Source: Planctomycetota bacterium (lineage in GTDB: Bacteria > Planctomycetota > B15-G4). From it: a DNA stretch of 24,576 bases. Within the stretch, counting starts at the first letter, position 1. Every line of letters starts with the position of its first letter. The notes beneath the pieces were generated by a model. The model saw nothing but the letters and a program-made list of their open reading frames with translations, was not told where the DNA came from and did no database searches. The position numbers were made by a program, and so were the translations under genes. The stretch covers positions 1 through 24,576 of the forward strand of contig QNBX01000057.1 in the NCBI GenBank assembly GCA_003644265.1, read 5' to 3'. This document shows positions 15,175 through 24,576 of this stretch, one piece after another.

Positions 15175-15324
15175 GCGCTGATTGACTCGTTCGTCGACTC
15201 GGGGCTCGACCCCGGGTTGCAGGGCCCCGGAGCAGGCTGACAACAGCTGCTTCGGGGCCCTTCTGCGTCACAGGGGCCGGCAGGCGACATCACGGCGCCG
15301 CGAGGCAGCCGCCCGGGTGGCCGC

Positions 15325-15330
15325 TAGAGT
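15325..15330 (+). promoter_or_regulatory. Possible -10 element (TAGAGT) before the DUF3352-like gene
   Basis: TAGAGT lies about 100 bp before the ATG at 15433, in the 258-bp gap after the DUF3332 gene. Similar TAGxxT hexamers precede the kinase and glpK genes. No -35 is recognised. The earlier part of the gap has only a weak 5-bp hairpin (15200-15214). Confidence 0.25.
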
Positions 15331-15432
15331 GACCAAGCGCCCGGCTCGACCCGGCTCTCCGCAGAGACGCCCGCTGCTGGGACTCTCTTGCGGGACCCGA
15401 GCAGGTGGGCGCTGCCCCACTGGAGCCCCGAC

Positions 15433-17493
15433 ATGCTGCTGATCCCATCGCGCGACGCGCGCCCCTCGCGCCCTAACCTCGGCCCCGGCGCGCCGCCCAG
15501 CGCTCTCGCCGGTACCCGCCGCGTGACGCGCCGCGCCGCGCCCCTGGGCTCCGCGCCGTGCGTACTGGCGCTGGCGCTGCTGCTCCTGCCCAGCGTGGCG
15601 CGGGCGGCCGAGAGCCTCGAACAGCCCCTGCTGAGCCTGGTCCCCGGTGACGCCGCCGCCGTCTGGTCCTGGCGCTCGGGCCCCGGCAGCGCGCCGCTGG
15701 AGGCCCACCTGGAGACCACCCTCGACGCCTTCGTCGAGGCGCGCTTCGATTCCTGGGTCTTCGAGACGGCCGACGTGGCCGGCGTACCGCCTGAGCTGCT
15801 GCGCGAGGTGGCCGCCATCCGCAACGTGCTGGTGACCGTGGGCGCCGTGGTGCCCTGGCGCGAGCTGCTGCGCGGCGAGGTGGTCCTGGCCCGCTGCGGC
15901 ACGGCCCCGCTGGGCGGCGGCGCCGACTCCGGGCGCGGGCTGCTGCTCATGAGCCGTCCGGACCCCGAGCACCTCGAGCTGATCGAGGCGGGCCTGTCCT
16001 CCATGCTGGGGGCCCTGGCGGGCACCATCGGCGGCCCGGTGCGCTACGACATCGTCGAACACGACGATCTGGGCACGTCCGTCTACCAGCTGACCCTGCG
16101 CGGCCCCGGCGACAAGCCGCTGGTGCAGGCCGCCATCGCGGACGGCATCGTGCTGCTGGGTTCGGGCAAGGGCTGCCTGGACGGCGCCGCGGCGCTGCTG
16201 GCCGGGGGCGAGGGTCCGCGCCTGATCGACACGCCGCGCTTCGGCCGCGACCTGCCCCTGCATGAGGGCCGCACTCCGGCGGACGCCGCCGGCGTCTGGT
16301 TCGTGGACGTGCAGGCCCTGGCCCCCGACGCCGGCGAGCGGCACTCCATGCTGGCCGGCCGCGGCGTGCTGGACGGCCCCTGGCAGGCCCTGCTGGCGGA
16401 CGCATTGAGGCTGCCCGAGGCCCTGGACTCGATCTCGGGCACGCTGCGCTGCCACGACGACGAGCTGGTCTCCCAGACCGTCACGCGCTTCTCACCCGAC
16501 GCCCCCCCCGCCGCCATCGCCGGCCTGGCGGCCCCGATCCAGAGCGACCTGATGGCGTACATCCCCGGCGACGCCATCGCCTTCACCATGCGCGGCAGAG
16601 TCGACCTCGCGCCGGTCTGGCAGAGCGCCATGGAAGGCCTGGTGCGCGACTGGCCCGCCATGGAGGAGGTGCTCTGGATGGCCGAGCTGGCCCAGGCCAC
16701 CCTCGATCTGTGGGTCGAGCGCGACGTGCTGCCGTGGCTGGGCAGCGCCCACGTGGCCATGACCCTGCCCTCTCGCAGCAACCCCAGCGCCAAGGCCATG
16801 ACCGACACGGTGGTCCTGTTCCAGCTGGAGGACCGCGACGGCGCCGCCAGCTGCCTGCGCCGCATCGACGGCGTCATGGAGCGGGTGCTGCCGCGCGTGG
16901 CCGAGCGCCTGCGCTCCTGGGCCAGCGAGGCCGAGCTGCCCTTCAGCTTCGACGTGAGCTTCGGCCAGGCCGAGGGCATGTGGCGTTCGCTGCGCACCCT
17001 GCGCATCCAGGCCGGACCGATCCCGGTGCCGCCGCTGACCTACGGCCTGGTGGGCAACCTGCTGGTGTTCACCACCTCCGAGCACGCGCTCACCTCGTGC
17101 ATGTCGGTGGCGGCGGGCGAGGAGGACGGGCTGGAGGTGCACCCGCTGCTGTCGCAGCACGTGGGGCGTGACGACCTCACCAGCCTGCAGCTGCATCCGC
17201 TGTCGCGGGAGCTGGCCGGCACCCAGGCGGGCCTGGCCAGCCTGGACGGCATGCTGCGCGGGCTCACCGGGCAGATCACGCAGGACGACCCCAAGGCGGC
17301 CGCCATCGTGGAGCAGGTCAGCGGTCTGTTCCGCCGCGTCGAGACCGTGCTGGCCACGCTCGACTACCTGGGCGACGCCGTGACCGTGGGCACCCGGGCG
17401 GAGGGCGGCCTCGTGCGCCGGCAGCGCGCCAGCGTGCAGCTCGTGCTGGCTGAGCAGGCTGCCCCCACGCCGCTGGCGGCCGGCAGCCGCTGA
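15433..17493 (+). CDS. Exported DUF3352-like protein
   Basis: A 686-aa protein of uncertain function. The N-terminus is basic and long; a hydrophobic export segment (CVLALALLLLPSVARA) lies at about residues 40-55, with likely cleavage after ARA, before AESLEQP. The mature part looks like DUF3352 proteins: an N-terminal LVPGDAAAVWSW motif, a SVYQLTL strand, an IVLLGSGKGCLDGA segment, AYIPGDAIAF in mid-protein and YGLVGNLLVFTTSEHAL near 540. The repeats of a 'PGD-A' motif and of paired strands suggest duplicated domains. No catalytic motif is seen. The ATG at 15433 has GGAG 8 bp upstream; a GTG at 15523 would give a more conventional signal peptide but no ribosome binding site. It lies 161 bp upstream of a membrane kinase gene on the same strand, so an input or partner role is possible but only inferred. 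Confidence 0.6.
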   Translation: MLLIPSRDARPSRPNLGPGAPPSALAGTRRVTRRAAPLGSAPCVLALALLLLPSVARAAESLEQPLLSLVPGDAAAVWSWRSGPGSAPLEAHLETTLDAFVEARFDSWVFETADVAGVPPELLREVAAIRNVLVTVGAVVPWRELLRGEVVLARCGTAPLGGGADSGRGLLLMSRPDPEHLELIEAGLSSMLGALAGTIGGPVRYDIVEHDDLGTSVYQLTLRGPGDKPLVQAAIADGIVLLGSGKGCLDGAAALLAGGEGPRLIDTPRFGRDLPLHEGRTPADAAGVWFVDVQALAPDAGERHSMLAGRGVLDGPWQALLADALRLPEALDSISGTLRCHDDELVSQTVTRFSPDAPPAAIAGLAAPIQSDLMAYIPGDAIAFTMRGRVDLAPVWQSAMEGLVRDWPAMEEVLWMAELAQATLDLWVERDVLPWLGSAHVAMTLPSRSNPSAKAMTDTVVLFQLEDRDGAASCLRRIDGVMERVLPRVAERLRSWASEAELPFSFDVSFGQAEGMWRSLRTLRIQAGPIPVPPLTYGLVGNLLVFTTSEHALTSCMSVAAGEEDGLEVHPLLSQHVGRDDLTSLQLHPLSRELAGTQAGLASLDGMLRGLTGQITQDDPKAAAIVEQVSGLFRRVETVLATLDYLGDAVTVGTRAEGGLVRRQRASVQLVLAEQAAPTPLAAGSR

Positions 17494-17569
17494 GCGCTCC
17501 GCGGTCCTGACATCGCAGACAATGCTCTGCATCGGCCGACCCGACCGTCGCACACAGCCGCTGAGCGCT
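17484..17569. repeat. 15-bp direct repeat spanning the DUF3352 gene end
   Basis: CAGCCGCTGAGCGCT occurs at 17484-17498, where it includes the stop codon of the DUF3352-like gene, and again at 17555-17569, in the leader of the kinase gene. The copies are exactly identical for 15 bp and lie 71 bp apart. Each contains the palindrome AGCGCT. Confidence 0.6.
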
Positions 17570-17587
17570 GCACCGAGCAGCTCCTGA

Positions 17588-17593
17588 TAGGCT
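17588..17593 (+). promoter_or_regulatory. Possible -10 element (TAGGCT) before the kinase gene
   Basis: CTGATAGGCTGC lies about 60 bp before the kinase ATG, just after the second copy of the 15-bp repeat. TAGGCT would be the -10; no -35 is recognised. Confidence 0.25.
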
Positions 17594-17654
17594 GCGCTCC
17601 ACGCCCCGGGCAGGGCGCGGGCCGCTGGGCCCTTCGCGCAGGAGGAGCCGGTTC

Positions 17655-20363
17655 ATGAGTCAGCCCCCGTCTGATGCACCCACTGATCCGACGCCCGCCC
17701 CCGACGAGCCCCAGTTCAGCGTGCTGCGCGAGGTGGCGCGGCGCATCGGCCAGCCCAGCAAGATCACCCTGCCCGACGAGGGCAGCGAGCACGGCGCCTC
17801 GCCGCTGATCGATGCCCGCGCCAAGCCCGCCGGCCTGGCGCCCCGCGACCGCGGCAACTACCAGGTGCTGGGCGAGATCGCGCGCGGCGGCATGGGCGTG
17901 ATCCTCAAGAGTCACGACACCGACCTGGGCCGCGACGTGGCCATGAAGGTGCTGCTGCCCGAGCACGCCAAGAGCGACGCCATCCTGCAGCGCTTCGTGG
18001 AGGAGGCGCAGATCGGCGGACAGCTGCAGCACCCGGGCATCGTGCCCGTGTACGAGATGGGGCTCATGGCCGACGAGCGGCCGTACTTCACCATGAAGCT
18101 GGTCAAGGGTCGCACCCTGGCCAAGCTGCTGGCCGAGCGTCAGAGCGGCGAGGCCGACCGCCGGCGCTTCCTGGGCATCTTCGAGAAGGTCTGCGAGACC
18201 CTGGCCTACGCCCACGCGCGCAACGTGCTGCACCGCGACCTCAAGCCCGCCAACATCATGGTGGGCGCGTTCGGCGAGGTGCAGGTGGTGGACTGGGGCC
18301 TGGCCAAGGTGCTCACCGAGGGCGGCACCAGCGACGAGAAGCTGGCCCAACTGCAGCACACCGAGGTCTCCATCATCGAGACCGTGCGCAGCGGCGGCTC
18401 CAGCGGCGGCAGCGAGTCCATGGTCGGGTCCATCATGGGCACCCCGGCCTACATGCCGCCCGAGCAGGCCCTGGGCGAGATCGACCTGCTGGACGAGCGC
18501 GCCGACGTGTTCGCCCTGGGCGCTATCCTGTGCGAGATCCTCACCGGCCGCCCGCCTTACACCGGCGACCGCGACACGATCATCAAGAGCGCCGCCCGCG
18601 CGCGTCTGGACCAGGCCAAGCAGCGCCTGGCGGCCTCCGGCGCCGATGACGAGATCATCCAGCTCTGCCTCGAGTGCATGGCCCCCGCGCGCGCCGCGCG
18701 CCCGCGCAGCGCCGAGCCCGTGCTCGAGCGCGTGCGCGCCTGGCTGGAGAGCCAGGAGCAGCGCATGCAGCGCGCCCAGCTGCGCGCCGCCGAGGCCGCC
18801 ATCAAGGCCCGCGCCGAGGCAGCGGCGCGTCGGCTCACCCTGGCCCTGGCCGCCACCGTGCTGGCGGTGGGCCTCGGCGGCGCGGGCTTCTGGATGCACC
18901 TGGAGCGCCAGGCCGCCGACGCGCGGCTCGAGCTGGTGGCCCAGGTGGACGGCCACATCCAGCAAGCCGGCGCGTTTCGTGGCAGCGGCGACTTCGCGGC
19001 GGCCAACGCCGCCTGCGACGCGGCCGCCGCCGTGGTCGCGGCCGGGGGCGCCGCCGCGGACCTCGCCGAGCGCGTGCAGCTGGCCCGGGGCCAGGTCGAC
19101 ACGGCCCGCGCCGCGCAGGCCCGGCGCAACGCCGACGAGGCGGCCCGGCTCGCGCTCCTCGCACAGCTCGAGGAGGCCATCCTCGACGAGGGGCTGGACG
19201 TGCTCATGACCAGCTCCCAGCGCAACCGGCTGCAGCTGTTCGAGGCCGCCTTCGCCGCGTACGACGTGGACCCCACGGCCGTCGACAGAGACGCCGCCCT
19301 GGCCCGCCTCACCGCGCTCGACGCCCCGCTGCTGCTGGGACAGGCGCTGGACGAGTTCGCCCGCGTGCAGCGCTTCTTCGGCTGGAACAGCGCCGAAGCC
19401 CGCCGGCTCACGGCCCTGGCGCGCGCGCTCGACCCCGACCCGCTGCGCAACGCCGTGCGCGATGCCATCGAGGGCGAGGATCGCGCGGCGCTGTCCGCGT
19501 TCATCGTCTCGGACGCGGCGTCGAGCTGGCCGCCCAACTCCGTGGCCATGCTGCAGGTGGCCATCCGCTCGCTGAACATGGGCCTCGACACCACGCCCAT
19601 GCTGCGCGCCTGCCAGCTCAACCACCCGGCCAACCCCATCATCAACCAGCTGCTGGCGGGGCGACTACAGTTCGCGAGCGATGCCCCGCCGGTCGCTGAT
19701 CTGACCGAGGCTCTGCGCTTTCTCTCCGCGGCCCTGGCGGCGCGCCCGGACAACGCCATCGTGGCCGCGCGCATGTCCTGGATCCTGGCCGAACTGGGCC
19801 GCACGGACGCGGCCGTCGCCGCGCTCGTGGCCACGCGCCGGCGTTCCCCCGAGGTCATGTGGATCCCCGGTATCGGCGCAGAAAACCTGCTTGGGCGCAT
19901 CGACCCGGCCGAGCGCCCGCGCGCCCGGCTCGCGCTGTTCCGCGGGTTTGCCGCCGCCCTTCCCGAGAGCCTGAGAGACCAGAACAACTGGGCCTGGGCC
20001 CTCGTGACCTGGCCGAGCGCCACGCCCGAGCAGCTGGCTGAGGCCCTGCAGACCCTCGAGCAGGTGGTCGAATCCGACCCGGACGATGACGCGAGCCGCA
20101 ACTCGCTGGGTCTGGCCTACGTGCGAGCGGAGCGCTGGGCGGACGCCGTGCCGCAGCTGCAACGATCCATGGAGATCGCGGGCGCGCCGCACGTCGCCGA
20201 CATGCTGGGCGTGGCCATCGCGCTGTGGCAACTCGACAAGCGCCTGCTGGCCAACGAGTGGATCTACCAGGCGCGCGCCCAGCGCGACCCGAACGACGGG
20301 GACACCGAACGCGAGCTGGCGCTGTTCTGGGAGCTGGCCGACGAGCTCATGCCCGCGCGCTGA
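17655..20363 (+). CDS. Membrane Ser/Thr protein kinase with TPR-like C-terminus
   Basis: A 902-aa Hanks-type kinase. The catalytic domain spans about residues 69-365: glycine loop GEIARGGMG 73-81, VAMK with Lys98, the alpha-C Glu near 116-117, HRDLKPAN 193-200 with catalytic Asp195, and DWG 213-215 in place of DFG with its metal-binding Asp kept. A Ser/Gly-rich activation insert at about 221-262 and [11 protein letters not shown] 262-272 complete it. A coiled-coil stretch (366-393) leads to one membrane helix at about 394-414. The outer part has a second helical region and, from about 690 on, TPR-like repeats. DWG and this architecture are common in planctomycete kinases. A strong GGAGGAG lies 7 bp before the ATG at 17655. 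The sensed signal and the targets are unknown. It follows an exported protein and precedes glpK by 107 bp. Confidence 0.93.
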   Translation: MSQPPSDAPTDPTPAPDEPQFSVLREVARRIGQPSKITLPDEGSEHGASPLIDARAKPAGLAPRDRGNYQVLGEIARGGMGVILKSHDTDLGRDVAMKVLLPEHAKSDAILQRFVEEAQIGGQLQHPGIVPVYEMGLMADERPYFTMKLVKGRTLAKLLAERQSGEADRRRFLGIFEKVCETLAYAHARNVLHRDLKPANIMVGAFGEVQVVDWGLAKVLTEGGTSDEKLAQLQHTEVSIIETVRSGGSSGGSESMVGSIMGTPAYMPPEQALGEIDLLDERADVFALGAILCEILTGRPPYTGDRDTIIKSAARARLDQAKQRLAASGADDEIIQLCLECMAPARAARPRSAEPVLERVRAWLESQEQRMQRAQLRAAEAAIKARAEAAARRLTLALAATVLAVGLGGAGFWMHLERQAADARLELVAQVDGHIQQAGAFRGSGDFAAANAACDAAAAVVAAGGAAADLAERVQLARGQVDTARAAQARRNADEAARLALLAQLEEAILDEGLDVLMTSSQRNRLQLFEAAFAAYDVDPTAVDRDAALARLTALDAPLLLGQALDEFARVQRFFGWNSAEARRLTALARALDPDPLRNAVRDAIEGEDRAALSAFIVSDAASSWPPNSVAMLQVAIRSLNMGLDTTPMLRACQLNHPANPIINQLLAGRLQFASDAPPVADLTEALRFLSAALAARPDNAIVAARMSWILAELGRTDAAVAALVATRRRSPEVMWIPGIGAENLLGRIDPAERPRARLALFRGFAAALPESLRDQNNWAWALVTWPSATPEQLAEALQTLEQVVESDPDDDASRNSLGLAYVRAERWADAVPQLQRSMEIAGAPHVADMLGVAIALWQLDKRLLANEWIYQARAQRDPNDGDTERELALFWELADELMPAR

Positions 20364-20434
20364 GCGGTCGCCCCGGCGACGCGCCCCGCCCTCCGGCGCA
20401 GCTCACCACGGCGGCGCGCGCCCCGCGACGCGTG

Positions 20435-20440
20435 TAGACT
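20435..20440 (+). promoter_or_regulatory. Possible -10 element (TAGACT) before glpK
   Basis: GTGTAGACTCG stands out in an otherwise extremely GC-rich 107-bp gap, 30 bp before the glpK start. TAGACT matches TATAAT at T1, A2, A5-like and T6 positions only in part, and no -35 is seen. Confidence 0.3.
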
Positions 20441-20470
20441 CGCTCGCGCGTCCTCCGGAGGCTGCCCGCC

Positions 20471-21994
<1,524 letters not shown>

Positions 21995-22013
21995 CGCGGA
22001 CGCGCGCTCCGCG
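21995..22013. terminator. Hairpin between convergent glpK and kinase genes
   Basis: CGCGGA at 21995-22000 and TCCGCG at 22008-22013 form a perfect 6-bp stem with a 7-nt loop, starting on the base after the glpK stop. Its place in a 34-bp gap between convergent stops suggests a shared bidirectional terminator. No T-tract is present on either side. Confidence 0.4.
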
Positions 22014-22028
22014 GCTGCTCGGGACAGC

Positions 22029-24576
22029 TCAGCGCACGAGATCCCGCGCGGGGCGCACGCCGGCGACATTGGAGCGGAAGTCGCGCGGGGCGCTCCAGCG
22101 CGTGGCGGAGCGGGCGCGCACCGGCGGGTTGCTGTAGGCCCCGCCGCGCAGGATGGCGGTGTCGCCGTCGGGCGCGCCCTCGGGGATGACGCGCGCGCCG
22201 CTCCCGGGCGCGAGCGCCAGCCGGTAGGGCGCGGCCTGGTCGAAGCACCACTCCCAGACGTTGCCGTGCACGTCGTGCAGGCCGAAGGCGTTGGGCAGGA
22301 ACGAGGCCACCGGCGCGTGGGTGCTGTGCCCGCGCTGCAGCACGGGCGCGTAGTTCCAGCCCGTGCTGCCCACGCCGTCGCGGGCGGACAGGTCCGCCAG
22401 GTTGGCCACCGCATCCAGGGCCGCCGGGTCATCGCCGCACCACCAGGGCGTGTTCGTGCCAGCGCGCGCCGCGTACTCCCACCGCGCCTCCGTGGGCAGC
22501 ACCAGCGCCGAGCGGCGCAGCACCTCGGACGCCTCGGCGTAGCTGACCTGTTCCACCGGGTGGGCCAGGGTCAGCTCGAAGTCGGAGTTTGTACCCGGCC
22601 TGTAGTGGCTGGGCGAGGCGCCCGTGAGCCGCAGCCACTGGCCCTGAGTCAGCTCCGTCTTGGCCAGGAAGAAGGGCGCCAGCGTCGCGCTGCCCACAGG
22701 CTGCTCGTCTGCGAAGGCCAACTCGTCGTAGCCGGGCGCGGACGGGTCCTGGGCCTGGGCGCCCACCTGCGCCTCGCCACCGGGGAGCAGCACGAACACC
22801 AAGGCGGAGGCGTCATCGACCAGCATTCGTCCGGCGCGGTCGTCCCCGTCGGGCGCGTCGGAGCTGGGCGGCGCGCCGCTGCCCGCCAGCCAGAACTCCC
22901 ACAGGCCGCTGTCGGGGTCGACGCGCCAGGGCACCAGGCCCCACTGGGGCGGCAGGTCCAGGCCGGCGTAGCGCGGCGAGGCGGCGATGGCTGCGCGCGC
23001 CGCGACCCAAGCATCGGCCGCATCGATCATCGAGCGCTGCTCCAGCTCGTCCACCAGGGCGCGGCGCCGGCGCACGGCGGCCAGGGTGTCGCCCCAGGGG
23101 GCGTCGGCGGCGAAGGCGTCGAGCGCGGTCACCAGCGCGGCCAGCTGCTCCTCCCACCAGAGCACCTCCTGGCTGCGGTCGCCCCCGTCCCGGCGGGCGC
23201 GCAGCTCGGCCAGGGTCGCGCCGTGCTCACCGCGGCGCGCCAGCAGCTGCTCGGCCCGGGTGAGCCAGTCGTCCAGCGGGCCGCGCTGCTCGGGTGTGGG
23301 CGGCCACAGAGGGCCGGCCGCATCGGACACCAGCAGGGCCAGGCGGCGCGCGTCGGAGAGGCGCCCGATGGCCAGCAGCCCGTCGCGCTCGCGCCGCAGG
23401 GCCTGGGCAGTGGCGCGTTCCTGGTCGGCCTCGCGCTGCAGGGACTCGGCAATGGCGCGTTCCTGGTCCGCCTCGCGCTGCAGGGACTCGGCGATGGCGC
23501 GTTCCTGGTCGGCCTCGCGCTGCAGGCCCTGGACGTAGTTGTTGGCGGCGACCACGCCGAGCGCCAGCAGCAGCGCGCCCAGCGCGCAGGCCGTCCGGTG
23601 CCGGCGCACGAACTTGCTCAGGTGGTACGACAGGGTGGGCGCCCGCGCCAACACAGGCAGGCCGCCCAGGTAGCGGCGCAGGTCGTCGGCCAGGCCCGCG
23701 GCCGAGGCGTAGCGCCGCGCGGGTTCTTTGGCCAGGGCCTTGAGCAGGATGTTGTCGAGGTCGCCGGAGAGCTGGCGGCGCAGGCGCTGCTCGCTGGTGC
23801 CGCGCGCCGGGGCGTGCAGCGTGGTGGCGCGGCTGGGTCGCACCGCCTGCTGCTCGGTCACCGCGCGCTCCACCGCCGCCACGCTGTCCTCCGACACGAC
23901 GTAGGGCGAAGCCCCGGTGAGCAGCTCGTACAACAGCACGCCCAGTGAGTACACGTCGCTGGCCGTGCCCACCGACTCGCCGCGCACCTGCTCGGGGCTG
24001 GCGTAGCCGGGTGTGCGCGGCACGGCGCCGTCGACCGTGAGCGCCGCGTCGCGCTCGTCGTCGAGCACCTTGGCGATGCCGAAGTCGAGCAGCCGCGGCT
24101 CGCCCTCGCCGTCCACCAGCACGTTGGAGGGCTTGAGGTCGCGGTGCACCACCAGCTGCGCGTGGGCGAAAGCCACCGCGTCGCAGACCCGCGCCACCAG
24201 CGCGACGCGCGCGGCCACGCCGAGCTGCGACTCGTCGCAGGCCTCGTCGAGCGCTTGGCCCTGAACCAGCTCCATGGCCAGCCAGGGCACGCCGTCCTCG
24301 GTGCTGCCGCCGTCGAGCAGGCGCGCGTTGCCCGGGTGCTCGAGCCGCGCCAGCGTGGCGCGCTCGTGCTCGAAGCGCCCCTGAGCCGCGGCCCCCACCA
24401 GACCGACACGCAGCAGCTTGATGGCCGCCCGCTGCTCGAAGCCGCCGTCGCTGCGCCGCGCACTGTAGACGCGGCCCATGCCGCCCTCGCCCAGCAGCGC
24501 CTCCAAGGTCCAGGCGCCCAGCGTGCGGCCCAGCCAGGGGTCTTTCCCCGACGCTTCCAGCGCCTCGGAGAAGACA
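22029..24576 (-). CDS. Ser/Thr protein kinase - formylglycine-enzyme-like (SUMF1) protein, 5' end outside window
   Basis: A partial gene: the frame stays open to the right edge (first whole codon at 24575), so some N-terminal residues are missing and about 848 are visible. A DPWLGRTLG lead-in precedes the glycine loop GEGGMGRVYSA. AAIKLL, HRDLKPSN, an intact DFGIAKVL and TPGYASPEQV make a complete PknB-type kinase. LPVLARAPTLSYHLSKFVRRHR leads to one membrane helix (ALGALLLALGVVAANNYV). A tandemly repeated coiled coil and an alpha-helical stretch follow. The last 260 or so residues are an FGE-sulfatase/SUMF1 domain: FFLAKTELTQGQW, HPVEQVSYAEA, LPTEARWEYAARAG, GLHDVHGNVWEW and ILRGGAYSN. The cysteine pair needed for formylglycine synthesis is absent, so this is probably a ligand-binding or sensor domain. 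The TTG at 24506 is not the start. Kinase-SUMF1 fusions are known in planctomycetes. Confidence 0.92.
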   Translation of the reverse strand, partial: VFSEALEASGKDPWLGRTLGAWTLEALLGEGGMGRVYSARRSDGGFEQRAAIKLLRVGLVGAAAQGRFEHERATLARLEHPGNARLLDGGSTEDGVPWLAMELVQGQALDEACDESQLGVAARVALVARVCDAVAFAHAQLVVHRDLKPSNVLVDGEGEPRLLDFGIAKVLDDERDAALTVDGAVPRTPGYASPEQVRGESVGTASDVYSLGVLLYELLTGASPYVVSEDSVAAVERAVTEQQAVRPSRATTLHAPARGTSEQRLRRQLSGDLDNILLKALAKEPARRYASAAGLADDLRRYLGGLPVLARAPTLSYHLSKFVRRHRTACALGALLLALGVVAANNYVQGLQREADQERAIAESLQREADQERAIAESLQREADQERATAQALRRERDGLLAIGRLSDARRLALLVSDAAGPLWPPTPEQRGPLDDWLTRAEQLLARRGEHGATLAELRARRDGGDRSQEVLWWEEQLAALVTALDAFAADAPWGDTLAAVRRRRALVDELEQRSMIDAADAWVAARAAIAASPRYAGLDLPPQWGLVPWRVDPDSGLWEFWLAGSGAPPSSDAPDGDDRAGRMLVDDASALVFVLLPGGEAQVGAQAQDPSAPGYDELAFADEQPVGSATLAPFFLAKTELTQGQWLRLTGASPSHYRPGTNSDFELTLAHPVEQVSYAEASEVLRRSALVLPTEARWEYAARAGTNTPWWCGDDPAALDAVANLADLSARDGVGSTGWNYAPVLQRGHSTHAPVASFLPNAFGLHDVHGNVWEWCFDQAAPYRLALAPGSGARVIPEGAPDGDTAILRGGAYSNPPVRARSATRWSAPRDFRSNVAGVRPARDLVR
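23411..23525 (-). repeat. 42-bp tandem repeat inside the kinase gene (about 2.7 copies)
   Basis: Copies begin at 23411, 23453 and 23495. They encode the 14-residue unit LQREADQERAIAES twice and a diverged third copy. Fourteen residues equal two heptads, so copies lengthen a coiled coil just outside the membrane helix without shifting the frame. Confidence 0.9.

Noticed and set aside
17364..19625. Long minus-strand frame opposite the first kinase, and a further one at 18557-20101
   Set aside because: Composition is low-complexity and the plus-strand kinase motifs are unambiguous.
23411..23525. CRISPR-like regular repeat
   Set aside because: The units are contiguous without spacers, in frame, and encode a coiled coil.

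Overview
The window is very GC-rich chromosomal DNA, best read as a planctomycete-type bacterium (Planctomycetota). This is inference from several traits. There are two large membrane-anchored Hanks-type Ser/Thr kinases, one with a DWG instead of DFG motif and one fused to a formylglycine-enzyme-like domain. A secreted PQQ-type sugar dehydrogenase carries a thrombospondin-3/EF-hand-like calcium module and a C-terminal module of a kind I associate with planctomycete secreted proteins. Many genes stand alone or in pairs on alternating strands. I see no rRNA, tRNA, CRISPR, insertion sequence, integrase or phage gene; the region looks like core chromosome rather than an island. High GC makes nearly every gene cast long open frames on the other strand, and these were discarded.

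Layout. 1-124: an 8-bp tandem repeat (15.5 copies, probably continuing left of the window) stops 10 bp before the GTG start of an SDR-type threonine dehydrogenase (135-1133, +). Facing it is kbl (1152-2360, -); together they turn threonine into glycine and acetyl-CoA. 2551-3726 (-) is a ThuA-like lipoprotein, divergent from an alkyltransferase-like DNA repair protein (3859-4233, +). Then come a YbeD/DUF493 protein (4332-4604, -), a membrane methyltransferase of the MddA type (4720-5538, -), a zinc-type ABC importer pair without a binding protein (znuB 5684-6520 and znuC 6517-7311, -), and a translationally coupled Gfo/Idh-like protein plus GMC oxidoreductase (7435-8472 and 8469-10259, -).

The rightward block holds a GNAT-HIT fusion (10420-11307), a LOG-family protein (11383-12204) and the secreted sugar dehydrogenase (12508-14121). 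A CYTH protein (14254-14736, -) is divergent from a DUF3332 lipoprotein (14902-15174, +). A large exported DUF3352-like protein (15433-17493, +) precedes a kinase with a TPR-like tail (17655-20363, +), followed by glycerol kinase (20471-21994, +). Convergent with glpK is a second kinase (22029 to the right edge, -), whose N-terminus lies outside the window.

Functional links that can be argued are the Thr to Gly pair, the znuCB operon, the coupled GMC/Gfo-Idh pair and, weakly, the exported protein next to the first kinase. No previously undescribed multi-gene system is evident. The items most worth a second look are the GNAT-HIT fusion, the octanucleotide repeat abutting a start codon, the cysteine-less formylglycine-enzyme domain on the second kinase and the coupled oxidoreductase pair.
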